A DNA stretch of 64,000 nucleotides from Firmicutes bacterium UBA5559 (GTDB taxonomy: Bacteria; Bacillota; Clostridia; Peptostreptococcales; Anaerovoracaceae): contig DIMT01000023.1 of assembly GCA_002425705.1 (NCBI GenBank), forward strand, positions 17,611 to 81,610. Reading direction: 5' to 3'. Both the position numbers and the translations under genes were made by a program. Numbering within the stretch: the stretch's first letter is position 1; each line of letters starts with the position of its first letter. Below the pieces are notes generated by a model. The model was not told the origin of the DNA. It ran no database searches and saw only the letters and a list, made by a program, of their open reading frames with translations. Of this stretch, positions 52,124 through 62,405 are shown one piece after another.

Positions 52124-54136
52124 TTGAATAAATCAAAAGCTAAAAACATGGGAATCTACATCATGATATTCGTCATGGTGCTGGTGATGGCCTGGTTCTA
52201 TCAAGGCACACCAAAGGAGACAGTAAAAGAGATTCCCTTCTCGGAACTGGTGGAAACCCTGCAAAAAGAGCAGGTTAAGGCTATCAATATTACGGACCGG
52301 ACCATCACCGGAACGCTGAAATCCGGGGAGAAAATTATTTCCTATGCTCCCTCCATGGTGGAGATCAGCATCATCGATGAAAAATATATTTTTCCCCAGA
52401 TCGAAGTTGGGAAATTGGTTCTGAGCAGCGATGAGCCAAAGATTACGCCCTGGTACATTTCCATGCTGCCCACCATCATCATGATTCTGGCCCTGGTCTT
52501 TTTCTGGTTCCTGATCATGAACCAGGGAGGTGCCGGCGGTGGCGGCAAAGTCATGCAGTTCGGCAAGAGCCGGGCCCGCCTTCACAATAAGGACGACCTG
52601 AAAAAGGTCACCTTTGATGATGTAGCTGGTCTGGACGAAGAAAAAGAAGAACTTCAGGAGGTTGTTGACTTCCTGAAAAATCCGAGAAAGTACAAGGAAC
52701 TGGGAGCCCGTATCCCCAAGGGGATACTGCTGGTCGGATCTCCCGGTACCGGTAAAACCTATATTTCCAAAGCGACAGCCGGAGAAGCCGGCGTTCCCTT
52801 CTTCAGCATCAGCGGGTCTGATTTCGTTGAAATGTTCGTCGGTGTCGGGGCATCCCGTGTCCGGGATCTTTTTGAACAAGCTAAGAAAAGCGCTCCCTGC
52901 ATCATCTTCATCGATGAAATCGATGCCGTGGGCAGAAAGCGTGGAGCAGGCCTGGGCGGCGGTCATGATGAAAGGGAACAGACCCTGAATCAGCTGCTGG
53001 TGGAGATGGACGGATTTGCAGAAAATGCCGGAATCATCATTCTGGCAGCTACCAACCGTCCGGATATCCTGGATCCGGCCCTGTTGCGACCGGGCCGTTT
53101 TGACCGTCAGGTGGTCATCGGCATACCGGACATCAAAGGCCGGGAGGCGATCTTCCGGGTTCATTCCAAAAACAAACCCCTGGATGCAGAAGTGGAACCC
53201 AAGCTTCTGGCACGCAGAACCCCCGGATTCACACCGGCGGATATTGAAAACCTGCTCAACGAAGCGGCCCTTATTGCAGCCCGTCGAAATGGCCGGAAAA
53301 TCCGGATGAACGAGATTGAAGAAGCCATCACCAAGGTGATCGCCGGTCCGGAAAAGAAGAGCAAGGTCATTAGTGAAGTGGAGCGAAAGCTGACCGCTTA
53401 TCATGAAGCGGGCCATGCTATCGTAGCACGGATGATGCCCAATACGGATCCGGTCCATCAGATCACCATCATTCCCAGGGGCCGGGCGGGAGGCTTCACC
53501 ATGATCCTGCCGAAGGAAGACCGGTACTACGCTACCAAGACCTCCATGACCGAACAGATCGTCCATCTGCTGGGTGGCCGGGTCGCTGAAAAGCTGACCC
53601 TCAACGACATCAGCACCGGAGCCAGCAACGACATCATGCGGGCTACGGAAATCGCCCGGGCCATGGTGACCAAGTACGGATTCAGTGACCGAATCGGTCC
53701 TGTCAATTACAGCTCCGAGGAAGAAGTCTTCCTGGGCAAGGATTTTTCCACCCGCAAGAACTTTTCGGAGGAAATGGCTTCGGAAATCGACGAAGAAATC
53801 CGGAACATCATCCAGGAAGCCTATGCAACAGCAGAAAAACTCCTGACAGAAAAAATGGAGATTCTTCACACGGTAGCCAATGCCCTGCTGGAAATCGAGA
53901 CCCTGGACGGAGAGCAGTTTGAAATGCTGTTCACCGGTCAGATGACAGCCCAGGAGCTGGCGGAGGATGTGCGGGAGAAGGAAGAGGAAATTCGGAAGTC
54001 CAATGCGCTGGAAGCGGCGGAAACGGAGGACATCCTTTCCCGGGAAGAAGTGCTGGAATATGAGGACCTTTCAGAGGATGATCAGGAAGACGCAGATACC
54101 CCGGAAAACTCTCAGGAGGAAGAAGAGGATAAGTAG
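52124..54136 (+). CDS. ftsH: ATP-dependent zinc metalloprotease FtsH
   Basis: A 670-residue membrane AAA+ protease. Helices at about 9-26 and 110-133 flank a small external domain. The AAA module has Walker A GSPGTGKT (205-212), [11 protein letters not shown], and the SRH region [19 protein letters not shown]. The protease site is HEAGH at 427-431. The acidic 60-residue tail is long. Two oddities: the start is TTG, set by AAGGGGGACAACATCA, and the P-loop reads [14 protein letters not shown], where VGPPGTGKTLLAKA is usual. FtsH degrades misfolded membrane and short-lived regulatory proteins. Confidence 0.94.
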   Translation: MNKSKAKNMGIYIMIFVMVLVMAWFYQGTPKETVKEIPFSELVETLQKEQVKAINITDRTITGTLKSGEKIISYAPSMVEISIIDEKYIFPQIEVGKLVLSSDEPKITPWYISMLPTIIMILALVFFWFLIMNQGGAGGGGKVMQFGKSRARLHNKDDLKKVTFDDVAGLDEEKEELQEVVDFLKNPRKYKELGARIPKGILLVGSPGTGKTYISKATAGEAGVPFFSISGSDFVEMFVGVGASRVRDLFEQAKKSAPCIIFIDEIDAVGRKRGAGLGGGHDEREQTLNQLLVEMDGFAENAGIIILAATNRPDILDPALLRPGRFDRQVVIGIPDIKGREAIFRVHSKNKPLDAEVEPKLLARRTPGFTPADIENLLNEAALIAARRNGRKIRMNEIEEAITKVIAGPEKKSKVISEVERKLTAYHEAGHAIVARMMPNTDPVHQITIIPRGRAGGFTMILPKEDRYYATKTSMTEQIVHLLGGRVAEKLTLNDISTGASNDIMRATEIARAMVTKYGFSDRIGPVNYSSEEEVFLGKDFSTRKNFSEEMASEIDEEIRNIIQEAYATAEKLLTEKMEILHTVANALLEIETLDGEQFEMLFTGQMTAQELAEDVREKEEEIRKSNALEAAETEDILSREEVLEYEDLSEDDQEDADTPENSQEEEEDK

Positions 54137-55717
54137 ATGAAGATTACGGTAAAGGATTGTCTTGCTTTCGAGGTGCTGAAATCAGCCCGCCTGATTGCAG
54201 GGGAGAAGGGCCTGGGCAACCGGGTCAAGGGGGTGTCGGTCATTGATGCCTCTGAAATTTCCGATGTGGAGAACTTTCTGGCCCAAAAGGGAGAGATGGT
54301 CCTCACCGGTTTTTTCGGCATGAAGGACGATACAGAAAAACAGACTCGATTCGTGGAGGCTCTGGCGGATGCCGGCTCTGCGGCCTTGGTAGTCCTGTAC
54401 CTGGGTTCTTCCATCACCCATCTGAGTAAAGAAGTGGTGGATGTTGCCGAGAAGCGGAACCTGCCCCTGATTCTGGTTCTGACGGAAAAAAGAAAAATCA
54501 CCTATTCCGATATTATCACCGAACTGATGGAAAAGATCCTGTACAGCGATAATTTCGAAAACCGGCTGATCAGCAATACCATCTTCCATCTGCTCAACTT
54601 TGAAAAGCACAGCAACTTCCAGTCTGCTGTCAGGGAAGCGGCCATCAACAATGATTTTCAACTGATTATCCTGAGCAGCGATTTCAATCCCATCCTGTCC
54701 GTGGAAACGAGGCACAAAGCCACTATCGCCGATGCCATCAATCTGGGCAGGGAACGGGACGTGGAAAAAGCGGCCGTCTATACCATGATCGATGTTAACG
54801 GAGTCCTGACCTACTGGGGACCGGTGATGATCAACGGAGAGAAGCACTTCATGTTCATCGTGGACAATGAGGATTCCTATTCAGCGGGAGAAATTACCAA
54901 GCTGGCAGAAATCATCGAACTGGCCATGGGCATGTGGAAATACACCCCGGAGAGGGACGCTAAATCCGAGTTCATCAAAGCTCTCCGGCGAGGCAATAAG
55001 AGCCTGGCCTACACCCTGAAGGAAGAGGCCGGTATCGACGGCACGGAAATCCTGAGCATTTTTTATGCGAAGGGCATTGAAAAAAGTCATGGCTTCCGAC
55101 ACATTGCAGAATTTGAGTCCAGGGAAAACCTGCAGGTCATGAAAATCACAGAAGGGGAAGACACCTACGGGATGATCTACAACAAGGGGAAGAAGGCCGA
55201 TGAAAGCGAACCCTCCGGCAGAAGCCAGTGCATCGATTTGTTCAACCGGCTCAAAGAGGAAAAGACGGTGCGGATTTTCCATGTGACCGGAATCGACGGT
55301 ATTGAGGGGGCGGCAGATGCCTACCGGCTCATCAGTGAAGCCTGGACCTTTGTTCAGAATGTATTTCCCTACAAAAGGGTGTTTACCAAGTATGAACTGG
55401 CCTTGGTCAGCAACTGCATCAACATCCAGCTTCAGGGAGGCTTTGTCAAAAAGAATTATCTGGAGCTGCTGGAACCCTTCCGGGAAGCCACGGACAATAA
55501 GGGGAAACAGCTTCTGGAAACCCTGGAAACCTTTGTGCTGGATGCAGGGATGAACAGTGCTAAAACCTCCGAATTTATGGGCATCCACACCAATACGGTC
55601 CAGTACCGGCTGAAGAAGATCAATGAAGTTCTGGATGTGGAAATCACCGGAAATCGGGTCATTCCCGGACTCACCATTGCCCTGGCCCTGAAGCGCCTGG
55701 AGAAGGTGGTACATTAA
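54137..55717 (+). CDS. PucR-family transcriptional regulator
   Basis: A 526-residue protein with the N-terminal PucR sensor domain (VKDCLAFEVLKSARLIAGEKGL, about 1-130), a middle GGDEF-like or unknown region, and a C-terminal PucR helix-turn-helix near residue 470 (SAKTSEFMGIHTNTVQYRLKKI). Such regulators control purine or amino-acid catabolism. The ATG touches the ftsH stop and its ribosome binding site lies in the ftsH tail. It is transcribed toward the mmd operon, so it could regulate it; this is inference. A terminator follows. Confidence 0.88.
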   Translation: MKITVKDCLAFEVLKSARLIAGEKGLGNRVKGVSVIDASEISDVENFLAQKGEMVLTGFFGMKDDTEKQTRFVEALADAGSAALVVLYLGSSITHLSKEVVDVAEKRNLPLILVLTEKRKITYSDIITELMEKILYSDNFENRLISNTIFHLLNFEKHSNFQSAVREAAINNDFQLIILSSDFNPILSVETRHKATIADAINLGRERDVEKAAVYTMIDVNGVLTYWGPVMINGEKHFMFIVDNEDSYSAGEITKLAEIIELAMGMWKYTPERDAKSEFIKALRRGNKSLAYTLKEEAGIDGTEILSIFYAKGIEKSHGFRHIAEFESRENLQVMKITEGEDTYGMIYNKGKKADESEPSGRSQCIDLFNRLKEEKTVRIFHVTGIDGIEGAADAYRLISEAWTFVQNVFPYKRVFTKYELALVSNCINIQLQGGFVKKNYLELLEPFREATDNKGKQLLETLETFVLDAGMNSAKTSEFMGIHTNTVQYRLKKINEVLDVEITGNRVIPGLTIALALKRLEKVVH

Positions 55718-55725
55718 CGAATTCG

Positions 55726-55757
55726 GCCATTCCGAAGCTCCTTCGGAATGGCTTTTA
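55726..55757 (+). terminator. Terminator after the PucR gene
   Basis: GCCATTCCGAAG (55726-55737) pairs with CTTCGGAATGGC (55741-55752), followed by TTTTATC. Confidence 0.82.
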
Positions 55758-55810
55758 TCATAGGGAAGAATAATGTATACAATAGAATAAAATGTTGCAA
55801 AAACAAGGGT

Positions 55811-55816
55811 TATAAT
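55811..55816 (+). promoter_or_regulatory. -10 element of the mmd operon
   Basis: TATAAT in GGGTTATAATATATAG, 81 bases before mmdA. No convincing -35 lies at the expected distance, so activation by a regulator such as the adjacent PucR protein is possible. Confidence 0.4.
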
Positions 55817-55897
55817 ATATAGTGAATTTGTGTTTGTTTGTGCATGAAACCATGTGCGCCTAACGTAACCGGATAACACTTAAGGAGGAAAACATAT

Positions 55898-57439
55898 ATG
55901 AACAAGTTAGAAGAACTTCGTAAGCTGAAAGCGAAGATTGCACTGGGAGGCGGACAGAAGAGAATCGATGCCCAGCATGCCAGCGGCAAGCTGACTGCCA
56001 GAGAGAGGATGGATATCCTGTTTGATGAAGGCAGTTTTGTGGAATTGGATGTATTCGTGTCCCATCGGTCCACCAACTTTGACATGGCGGACAAGAAGGC
56101 TCCCGGGGATGGAGTTGTTACCGGTTATGGTACCGTAGACGGCCGTCTGGTCTTTGCTTTTGCACAGGACTTTACTGTTCTGGGAGGTTCCCTGGGCGAG
56201 TATCACGCTGAAAAAATCGTGAAGGTTCAGAATATGGCCCTTAAGATGGGTGCTCCCATCGTCGGACTGAACGACTCCGGCGGTGCCCGAATCCAGGAAG
56301 GGGTCAATGCCCTGTCCGGATTTGGTAAGATTTTCTACAATAATACGATTGCGTCTGGTGTTATACCGCAGATCTCAGTTATCATGGGGCCCTGTGCCGG
56401 TGGAGCAGTTTATTCTCCGGCTATTACAGACTTTGTCTTTATGGTGGATAAGACCAGCCAGATGTTCATTACCGGTCCTCAGGTCATCAAGACCGTTACC
56501 GGAGAAGATGTATCTGCGGAAGCTCTCGGTGGAGCCATGACCCACAACTCGGTCAGTGGTGTGGCTCATTTCATCGGAAAAGACGACCAGGATACCCTGA
56601 TGCAGGTCCGGGATCTTCTGAGCTATATGCCGTCCAACAACCTGGAGACGGCTCCGATTTATCCCACCAACGACGATCCTAACCGACAGATTCCCGAATT
56701 CAATGAAATCATTCCGGAAAATCCCAATAAGGCCTACGATATGTATCAGGTCATCCGAGGACTGGCAGACGACGGCGTCATCTTTGATGTCATGCCCCAT
56801 TATGCCAAGAACATGATCACTTGCTACATCCGACTGGATGGACAGACAGTAGGTGTCATAGCCAACCAGCCAAAATTCGGTGCCGGGTGCCTGGATATCA
56901 ATGCATCCGATAAGGCAGCTCGTTTTATTCGGCGGTGTGATGCCTTTAACACGCCCCTGCTGACCATAGAAGACGTTCCCGGTTTCCTTCCCGGAACCGA
57001 CCAGGAACTGGGCGGAATCATCCGTCACGGAGCTAAAATGCTTTACGCATACTGCGAAGCTACGGTTCCCAAGATTACCCTGATCCTTCGAAAAGCTTAC
57101 GGGGGGGCCTACATTGGCATGTGTAACAAGGAACTGGGAGCCGATCTGGTATTGGCATGGCCCAGCGCACAGATTGCCGTTATGGGAGCTGCTGGTGCAG
57201 CCAACATCGTTTTCAAGAACGATATCGCCAAGGCCGATGACCCGGTGGCTAAGCGGGAAGAGAAGATTGCCGAATACGAAGAAAAATTCAACAATCCTTA
57301 CCGTGCCGCAGAAATGGGTTATGTAGAAGATATCATCGAACCGTCCACCTCCAGGCAGCGGATTATCAGCGGCTTTGACATGCTGAGTTCCAAGAGAGAG
57401 TCCCTGCCTGCGAAGAAGCACGGAAATATTCCCCTATAG
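55898..57439 (+). CDS. mmdA: Methylmalonyl-CoA-type decarboxylase, carboxyltransferase subunit
   Basis: A 513-residue double crotonase-fold carboxyltransferase: KLTARERMDILFDEGSF at the start, GARIQEGVNALSGFG, MGPCAGGAVYSPAI, and C-terminal VPGFLPGTDQELGGIIRHGAKMLYAY and KAYGGAYIGM. It moves CO2 from an acyl-CoA (methylmalonyl-, propionyl- or glutaconyl-CoA class) to carrier biotin. Glutaconyl-CoA decarboxylases are larger, so the MmdA/PccB type is preferred. TAAGGAGGAAAAC is the ribosome binding site. Confidence 0.92.
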   Translation: MNKLEELRKLKAKIALGGGQKRIDAQHASGKLTARERMDILFDEGSFVELDVFVSHRSTNFDMADKKAPGDGVVTGYGTVDGRLVFAFAQDFTVLGGSLGEYHAEKIVKVQNMALKMGAPIVGLNDSGGARIQEGVNALSGFGKIFYNNTIASGVIPQISVIMGPCAGGAVYSPAITDFVFMVDKTSQMFITGPQVIKTVTGEDVSAEALGGAMTHNSVSGVAHFIGKDDQDTLMQVRDLLSYMPSNNLETAPIYPTNDDPNRQIPEFNEIIPENPNKAYDMYQVIRGLADDGVIFDVMPHYAKNMITCYIRLDGQTVGVIANQPKFGAGCLDINASDKAARFIRRCDAFNTPLLTIEDVPGFLPGTDQELGGIIRHGAKMLYAYCEATVPKITLILRKAYGGAYIGMCNKELGADLVLAWPSAQIAVMGAAGAANIVFKNDIAKADDPVAKREEKIAEYEEKFNNPYRAAEMGYVEDIIEPSTSRQRIISGFDMLSSKRESLPAKKHGNIPL

Positions 57440-57451
57440 GAGGTGGCAAAT

Positions 57452-57898
57452 ATGCAGGAAATGTCATTGATGCAGAAATTTGCCGACCCGGAGTTGTTTA
57501 AAACCCTGAGTCTGGCAGAAAAATTAGAGGGTGCTGGGGTAACCACCCTGATGGGAATGGGTATAACCTTTACCATTCTGGTCTTCCTCTGGTTCGTCAT
57601 TGCCCAGATGGCCAAGTTTTCAGGAGGCAAGCCCAAATCCCCAAAGTCTGATTCCGCTCCTTCCGCTCCCGCCCAGTCCGCTGCTGCTCCTTCGGCAACA
57701 TCGGCTCCGGCAAAAGCAGAAGCAGCGGAGGATTCCGGCCAGTTGATCGCGGTGATTACCGCAGCCATTGCTGCTATTCAAGAGAGCACCGGTTCAACCA
57801 GCAATCTGATTATCCGTAAAATCAGCCGGGTATCCGGGCCGACCACATCCTGGTCTGCCGCCGGATCGGCAGATGCCATCAACAGCAGAAAATTCTAA
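57452..57898 (+). CDS. mmdD: Decarboxylase small membrane subunit (OadG/MmdD type)
   Basis: A 148-residue protein with one membrane helix near residues 30-53 ([20 protein letters not shown]), an Ala/Pro/Ser linker (about 70-95), and a C-terminal [13 protein letters not shown] helix, the layout of OadG/MmdD, which anchors the carboxyltransferase to the membrane pump. The start at 57452 follows AGGAGGTGG; a GTG nine bases upstream is weaker. Confidence 0.85.
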   Translation: MQEMSLMQKFADPELFKTLSLAEKLEGAGVTTLMGMGITFTILVFLWFVIAQMAKFSGGKPKSPKSDSAPSAPAQSAAAPSATSAPAKAEAAEDSGQLIAVITAAIAAIQESTGSTSNLIIRKISRVSGPTTSWSAAGSADAINSRKF

Positions 57899-57936
57899 AC
57901 CTTCGATTCGAATTATCATATAAAGGAGAAGTTGCC

Positions 57937-58347
57937 ATGAAAAAATACAATATTACTGTGAACGGTATCACCTATGCGGTTGAGGTGGAAGAGGCCGGCA
58001 GCACTGCTGCTGCTCCTGCCGCAGCACCGGCACCTGCTGCTGCCCCTGCTGCCGCTCCTGCTCCTGCCCCCGCTGCCCCGCCGGCACCGGCCGCTGCCCC
58101 TGCTGCTGCTCCGGCTGCTGCAGCCCCTGCTGGTGGAACTACGGTTGCTGCTCCGATGCCGGGAACCGTATGGGAAGTGGTTGCCAGTGTTGGCCAGGTT
58201 GTGAAAGAAGGAGATGTGCTTCTGATTCTGGAAGCCATGAAAATGGAAAACGAGATCATGGCCCCCTGTGCCGGTACAGTAGAAGCCATTAATTACACCA
58301 AAGGTGCTGCAGTCAACACAGGAGACGTATTGGTTACCCTGAAATAG
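57937..58347 (+). CDS. mmdC: Biotin carboxyl carrier protein of the decarboxylase
   Basis: A 136-residue carrier: a short N-terminal domain (about 1-20), an Ala/Pro linker of about 40 residues, and a biotinyl domain from about residue 70 with LEAMKMEN, in which K102 is biotinylated (by BirA at 41743). The Ala/Pro-rich DNA at 58005-58135 is a coding linker. AAGGAGAAGTTGCC precedes the ATG. No beta-subunit (mmdB) gene follows; the operon ends at a terminator. Confidence 0.93.
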   Translation: MKKYNITVNGITYAVEVEEAGSTAAAPAAAPAPAAAPAAAPAPAPAAPPAPAAAPAAAPAAAAPAGGTTVAAPMPGTVWEVVASVGQVVKEGDVLLILEAMKMENEIMAPCAGTVEAINYTKGAAVNTGDVLVTLK

Positions 58348-58358
58348 TTTCATAGAGG

Positions 58359-58402
58359 ATCCGGTCTGCTCCCCTTCAATGCGAGCAAGACCGGATTTTT
58401 TT
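58359..58402 (+). terminator. Terminator of the mmd operon
   Basis: ATCCGGTCT (58359-58367) pairs with AGACCGGAT (58388-58396), with an inner GCTC/GAGC helix, followed by seven T. Confidence 0.86.
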
Positions 58403-58493
58403 AGTTTCCGGTGGTTGTAATCTTTTCCCAAGTAACATATACTATATTTTGCAAATTTCGTTAAAGCCAACCTGCAGAGCAAAGGAGAAAACC

Positions 58494-59300
58494 ATGCTAC
58501 TAGCATTTGATGTGGGAAACACAAACATTGTACTGGGCGTATTCCAGGAAGGGAAACTGATTCAGAATTGGCGCCTGGAAACCGACAACAACAAGAGCGC
58601 TGATGAATACGGCATGATCATCAACCAGCTGTTCACCTTTGAAGGGCTCAGCATCCGGGACGTAAAGGATATCATCATATCCACAGTCGTACCTTCTGTT
58701 CTTTACACCCTTCAGCATTTGTCCATGAAATATTTCAACCGGCGGGCCATCGTCATCGGGCCTGGAATTAAAACCGGACTGACCGTCAAATACGATAACC
58801 CCAAGCAGGTGGGCGCAGACCGGATCGTCAACGCAGTAGCCGGCCTGGCTAAATATGGCGGGCCATTGATTATCATCGATTTCGGAACGGCCACCACCTT
58901 TTGTGCGATAACAGAAAATTACGAATACCTGGGAGGCACCATAGCCCCCGGTATTAAAATATCTTCCGATGCTCTTTTTGAAAAGACCGCCAAACTACCC
59001 AAGGTTGAACTGGAGGAGCCGGGTCATGTCATCTGCAAAAATACCATCGAAAGCATGCAGTCCGGTCTGGTTTACGGCCATATGGGCATGATCGACTTCA
59101 TTGTCCGAAAGATGAAAGTTGAGCTGATGAATATTTCCCCCTCTGCAAGAGAGCCGCTGGTCATCGCCACGGGGGGTCTGGCTACCCTGATCAATAATGG
59201 GTTAGACTGCATCGACCACGTGGATAAAATGCTGACTCTGGAAGGGCTGCAGATGATCTATGAAAAGAATAGGAGAACCGGAAGAAAGTGTACCGAGTAA
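58494..59300 (+). CDS. coaX: Type III pantothenate kinase
   Basis: A 268-residue ASKHA-fold kinase: [17 protein letters not shown] (phosphate 1), [24 protein letters not shown] (phosphate 2), and a C-terminal ATGGLA. It phosphorylates pantothenate in the first step to coenzyme A and is insensitive to CoA. ATG 58494 follows AAAGGAGAAAACC. The stop overlaps the dus start by 13 bases. Confidence 0.94.
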   Translation: MLLAFDVGNTNIVLGVFQEGKLIQNWRLETDNNKSADEYGMIINQLFTFEGLSIRDVKDIIISTVVPSVLYTLQHLSMKYFNRRAIVIGPGIKTGLTVKYDNPKQVGADRIVNAVAGLAKYGGPLIIIDFGTATTFCAITENYEYLGGTIAPGIKISSDALFEKTAKLPKVELEEPGHVICKNTIESMQSGLVYGHMGMIDFIVRKMKVELMNISPSAREPLVIATGGLATLINNGLDCIDHVDKMLTLEGLQMIYEKNRRTGRKCTE

Positions 59301-60283
59301 CCATCGGAGGAGTGGCCTTCGACAACCCCTTTTTTCTAGCCCCCCTGGCCGGAGTCACCGACTCCTCTTACCGTCAGATCTGCCATGAAATGGGCGCCGG
59401 TCTGGTGTATACGGAAATGGTCAGTGCCAAAGGCTTGTATTACAAAGATAAGAATACGGATAAACTGCTGGAAATCAGCCGGGCCGAAGGGCCGGCTGCT
59501 TTTCAGATTTTTGGCAGTGAACCGGATATGATCCGGTATGCCGCCGGCGCCCTGTCAGACCGGGAGAATGTGCTGCTGGACATCAATATGGGGTGCCCGG
59601 TGCCTAAAATCGTCCGGAATGGAGAAGGCTCTGCTTTGCTGAAGGACCCGGACCTGGTCTTTCGATTGGTGGAAGCCGCCGTTTCCGTCGCTGGAAAGCC
59701 GGTGACCGCAAAAATCCGAATCGGATGGAGCAGCGATTCCATCAATGGGGTGGAAGTGGCAAAGGCCATTGAAGCAGCAGGAGCTGCAGCCGTAGCCGTA
59801 CACGGACGGACCAGGGAGCAGTTTTACAGCGGCCGGGCCGACTGGTCCGCCATTCGTAAAATCCGGGAGCAGGTATCCATCCCGGTCATCGGAAACGGGG
59901 ATGTCATGAGTGGGGAAGATGCTATTCGGATGATGGAAGAGACCGGCTGCCAGTTTGTGATGATTGCCCGGGGTGCCATGGGAAATCCCTGGATCTTCCG
60001 GGAAGCAAAGGCCCTTTTCGAAGGAAAGGAAAAACCGGCTCCGCCCGATCTGGATGAACGAATTCACGTAATAAGAAAACATCTGGACTTGGTACTCCAT
60101 GCCAAAGGGGAGTATGTGGGAATCCGGGAAATGCGGAAACAGGTAGCATGGTATTTGAAGGGAGTCCGGGGATCTTCTGAAGTACGAAGGACGGTCAACA
60201 CCATCCAGGATCCGGATGAACTGATCCAGCTGCTGGAATCCCTGAAAACCCATCCAGTGAAAAGCCCATCAATTGACAAATAG
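59288..60283 (+). CDS. dus: tRNA-dihydrouridine synthase (DusB-type)
   Basis: A 331-residue FMN TIM barrel: [49 protein letters not shown] with the catalytic cysteine, [16 protein letters not shown], and [12 protein letters not shown]. It reduces uridines in tRNA D-loops. The start is GTG at 59288, after AGGAGAACCGG. coaX-dusB adjacency is common in Firmicutes. The greA promoter lies within its last codons. Confidence 0.92.
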   Translation: MYRVTIGGVAFDNPFFLAPLAGVTDSSYRQICHEMGAGLVYTEMVSAKGLYYKDKNTDKLLEISRAEGPAAFQIFGSEPDMIRYAAGALSDRENVLLDINMGCPVPKIVRNGEGSALLKDPDLVFRLVEAAVSVAGKPVTAKIRIGWSSDSINGVEVAKAIEAAGAAAVAVHGRTREQFYSGRADWSAIRKIREQVSIPVIGNGDVMSGEDAIRMMEETGCQFVMIARGAMGNPWIFREAKALFEGKEKPAPPDLDERIHVIRKHLDLVLHAKGEYVGIREMRKQVAWYLKGVRGSSEVRRTVNTIQDPDELIQLLESLKTHPVKSPSIDK

Positions 60284-60301
60284 GTGGATATCCCGTATAA
60301 T
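60273..60301 (+). promoter_or_regulatory. Consensus promoter of greA-lysS-asnS
   Basis: TTGACA (60273-60278), 17 bases, TATAAT (60296-60301); both boxes match the consensus completely. It overlaps the end of dus. Confidence 0.88.
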
Positions 60302-60339
60302 ATATCGATACGGCGAACAGTCGAAAGGAGATTAACACT

Positions 60340-60813
60340 ATGACGGATGAGATTCTACTAACGAAACAAGGATATGAAAAAATCGTAGCCGAATACGACG
60401 AACTGGTATCGGTGAAACGGAAAGAGGTTGCAGAACGCATTAAGGAAGCCATTTCCTATGGAGATATATCCGAAAACTCAGAATACGATTCTGCCAAAAA
60501 CGAGCAGGCTGAACTGGAAGAGCGGATCCACAAGCTGGAAAACATGATGAGGAAAGCGAAAATCATCGATGAGTCCAAGATCAGCAGCGACCGGGTCTCC
60601 ATCGGACTGAAGGTCCGTGTTCTGTTGCAGGAAACCAAAGAAGAATTTGAATACGTAATCGTCGGTTCCACCGAAGCGGATCCCTTTGAGGGCAAGATTT
60701 CCAACGAATCCGAGGTGGGCAAGGCGCTGCTCAACAAGAAAAAGGATGAAGTGGCTGAGGTTACCGTACCCGACGGAGTGCGGCATTATAAGGTATTAGA
60801 AATCAGTAAATAA
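60340..60813 (+). CDS. greA: Transcription elongation factor GreA
   Basis: A 157-residue protein: N-terminal coiled coil ([17 protein letters not shown] to about 75, with the acidic tip [19 protein letters not shown]) and a C-terminal FKBP-like domain (GTVTV-type [28 protein letters not shown]). It rescues back-tracked RNA polymerase by stimulating cleavage. CGAAAGGAG precedes the ATG. lysS follows after ten bases, the conserved order. Confidence 0.96.
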   Translation: MTDEILLTKQGYEKIVAEYDELVSVKRKEVAERIKEAISYGDISENSEYDSAKNEQAELEERIHKLENMMRKAKIIDESKISSDRVSIGLKVRVLLQETKEEFEYVIVGSTEADPFEGKISNESEVGKALLNKKKDEVAEVTVPDGVRHYKVLEISK

Positions 60814-60823
60814 GGGAGAAGCA

Positions 60824-62350
60824 ATGAGTAATACAGAATTGAAGGATCAGGTCCTTTCCCCGGAAGAGCAGGAAGAGCTTTCGGAAGAAAAACTGAATGA
60901 GCAGCGGCGCATTCGGCGGGAAAAACTGAAAAAGCTTCAGGAAATGGGCAGGAATCCGTTCCTGGTCGAAGAGTGGGACGTGGATGCCCACAGCATGAAT
61001 ATCAAGAATAATTACGAGGCCTATGAAGGAAAGACCGTGACTGTAGCCGGAAGGATCATGGCTAATCGGCACATGGGTAAAGCGTCCTTCATTGATATAC
61101 AGGACAAGCTGGGACGGATCCAGTGCTATGTCCGTCAGGACGTCATCGGACCGGAGGAGTACGATGTATTCGTGACCTATGATATCGGCGATATCGTCGG
61201 CATCATCGGTGAGGTATTCACCACCCGTCACGGAGAAATATCCATCAAATCGGAAAAGGTGGTCCTGCTGACTAAGTCCCTGCAGGTTCTGCCCAATAAA
61301 TTCCATGGTCTGAAGGATACGGATATCCGGTACCGGCAGCGGTATGTGGATCTGATCGTGAATCCAGAGGTTCGGGAAACCTTCGTTACCCGGGCGATGA
61401 TCATCAAGGAAATCAAGCGGTACCTGGAAGAGGAAAAGGGATTCCTGGAAGTGGATACCCCGATTCTGACCACCATCGCTGGAGGAGCCAATGCCCGTCC
61501 CTTTGAGACCCATCACAACACGCTGGATATTGACATGAAGCTCCGGATTTCCAATGAGCTTTATCTGAAGCGACTCATCGTCGGCGGCCTGGACCGGGTC
61601 TATGAAATGGGCAAGATGTTCCGTAATGAAGGTATGGATCGGAACCACAATCCGGAATTCACTTCCATGGAACTTTATCAGGCCTATGGCAACATGGAAG
61701 ATATGATGGAAATCACGGAAAACGTGGTGGCTTCTGCTGCCATGAAGGTGTTGGGCACCACCGTGCTGGAATACCAGGGCAAGAAGTTTGATGTACAGCC
61801 TCCCTGGGACCGGATTACCATGCAGGATGCAGTAAAGAAGTGGGTCGGTGTGGATTTTGATGAGATTCAGACCGATGAAGAAGCCAGAATCGTCGCAAAG
61901 AAATATCATCTCGAGGATGCAGCCACCATGACCCGTGGTCTGGTGATCGCAGAACTCTTTGAAGAATATTGTGAGGAGCACCTGGAAGGCCCTGTCTTTG
62001 TCATAGGCCATCCGGTGGAGATTTCACCACTGGCTAAGCGAGACCCCGTCGATCCCCGGATCACCCGGCGTTTTGAAGCCTATATCAACTGCTGGGAAAT
62101 TGCCAATGCCTTCTCCGAGCTCAACGATCCCATCGATCAGTATCAGCGTTTCAAGGAACAGCAGGCCCAGCTGGATGACGGAACCGACGATGAAGCCCAT
62201 CCCATGGATGAGGATTTCGTCAACGCCCTGGAAGTGGGACTGCCCCCTACCGGCGGTCTGGGTATCGGTATTGACCGGGTGATCATGCTGATCACCAATG
62301 CCCCCTCCATCCGGGACATTATACTGTTCCCCACCATGAAACCATTATAG
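60824..62350 (+). CDS. lysS: Lysyl-tRNA synthetase, class II
   Basis: A 508-residue enzyme with an OB-fold anticodon domain (about 60-175, [21 protein letters not shown]) and class II motifs: motif 2 [22 protein letters not shown] and motif 3 [18 protein letters not shown]-like contacts and [14 protein letters not shown] mark LysRS. An N-terminal extension of about 30 acidic residues precedes the core. GGGAGAAGCA is the ribosome binding site. Confidence 0.96.
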   Translation: MSNTELKDQVLSPEEQEELSEEKLNEQRRIRREKLKKLQEMGRNPFLVEEWDVDAHSMNIKNNYEAYEGKTVTVAGRIMANRHMGKASFIDIQDKLGRIQCYVRQDVIGPEEYDVFVTYDIGDIVGIIGEVFTTRHGEISIKSEKVVLLTKSLQVLPNKFHGLKDTDIRYRQRYVDLIVNPEVRETFVTRAMIIKEIKRYLEEEKGFLEVDTPILTTIAGGANARPFETHHNTLDIDMKLRISNELYLKRLIVGGLDRVYEMGKMFRNEGMDRNHNPEFTSMELYQAYGNMEDMMEITENVVASAAMKVLGTTVLEYQGKKFDVQPPWDRITMQDAVKKWVGVDFDEIQTDEEARIVAKKYHLEDAATMTRGLVIAELFEEYCEEHLEGPVFVIGHPVEISPLAKRDPVDPRITRRFEAYINCWEIANAFSELNDPIDQYQRFKEQQAQLDDGTDDEAHPMDEDFVNALEVGLPPTGGLGIGIDRVIMLITNAPSIRDIILFPTMKPL

Positions 62351-62359
62351 AACCATACG

Positions 62360-62384
62360 AAAAGTTTGCTTCGGCAAACTTTTC
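62360..62384 (+). terminator. UUCG-capped hairpin between lysS and asnS
   Basis: AAAAGTTTGC (62360-62369) and GCAAACTTTT (62374-62383) around TTCG. The C(UUCG)G loop is very stable. With only a TTTTC tail it may act as a partial terminator or RNA-end stabiliser. Confidence 0.6.
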
Positions 62385-62405
62385 TTCAAGAAAAAGGAGA
62401 AAACC

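Noticed and set aside
52133..53869. A 578-codon minus-strand open frame antisense to ftsH
   Set aside because: It lies wholly within ftsH and has Cys/His/Gln-rich antisense-like composition. Similar shadows at 4088-5338, 40214-41428 and 62421-63692 were rejected for the same reason.
58005..58135. Tandem-repeat-like Ala/Pro DNA
   Set aside because: It encodes the flexible linker of the biotin carrier protein; such linkers are always low complexity.
57943..58347. A very Ala/Gly/Arg/Ser-rich minus-strand frame opposite mmdC
   Set aside because: It is an antisense product of the linker codons with no start signal.
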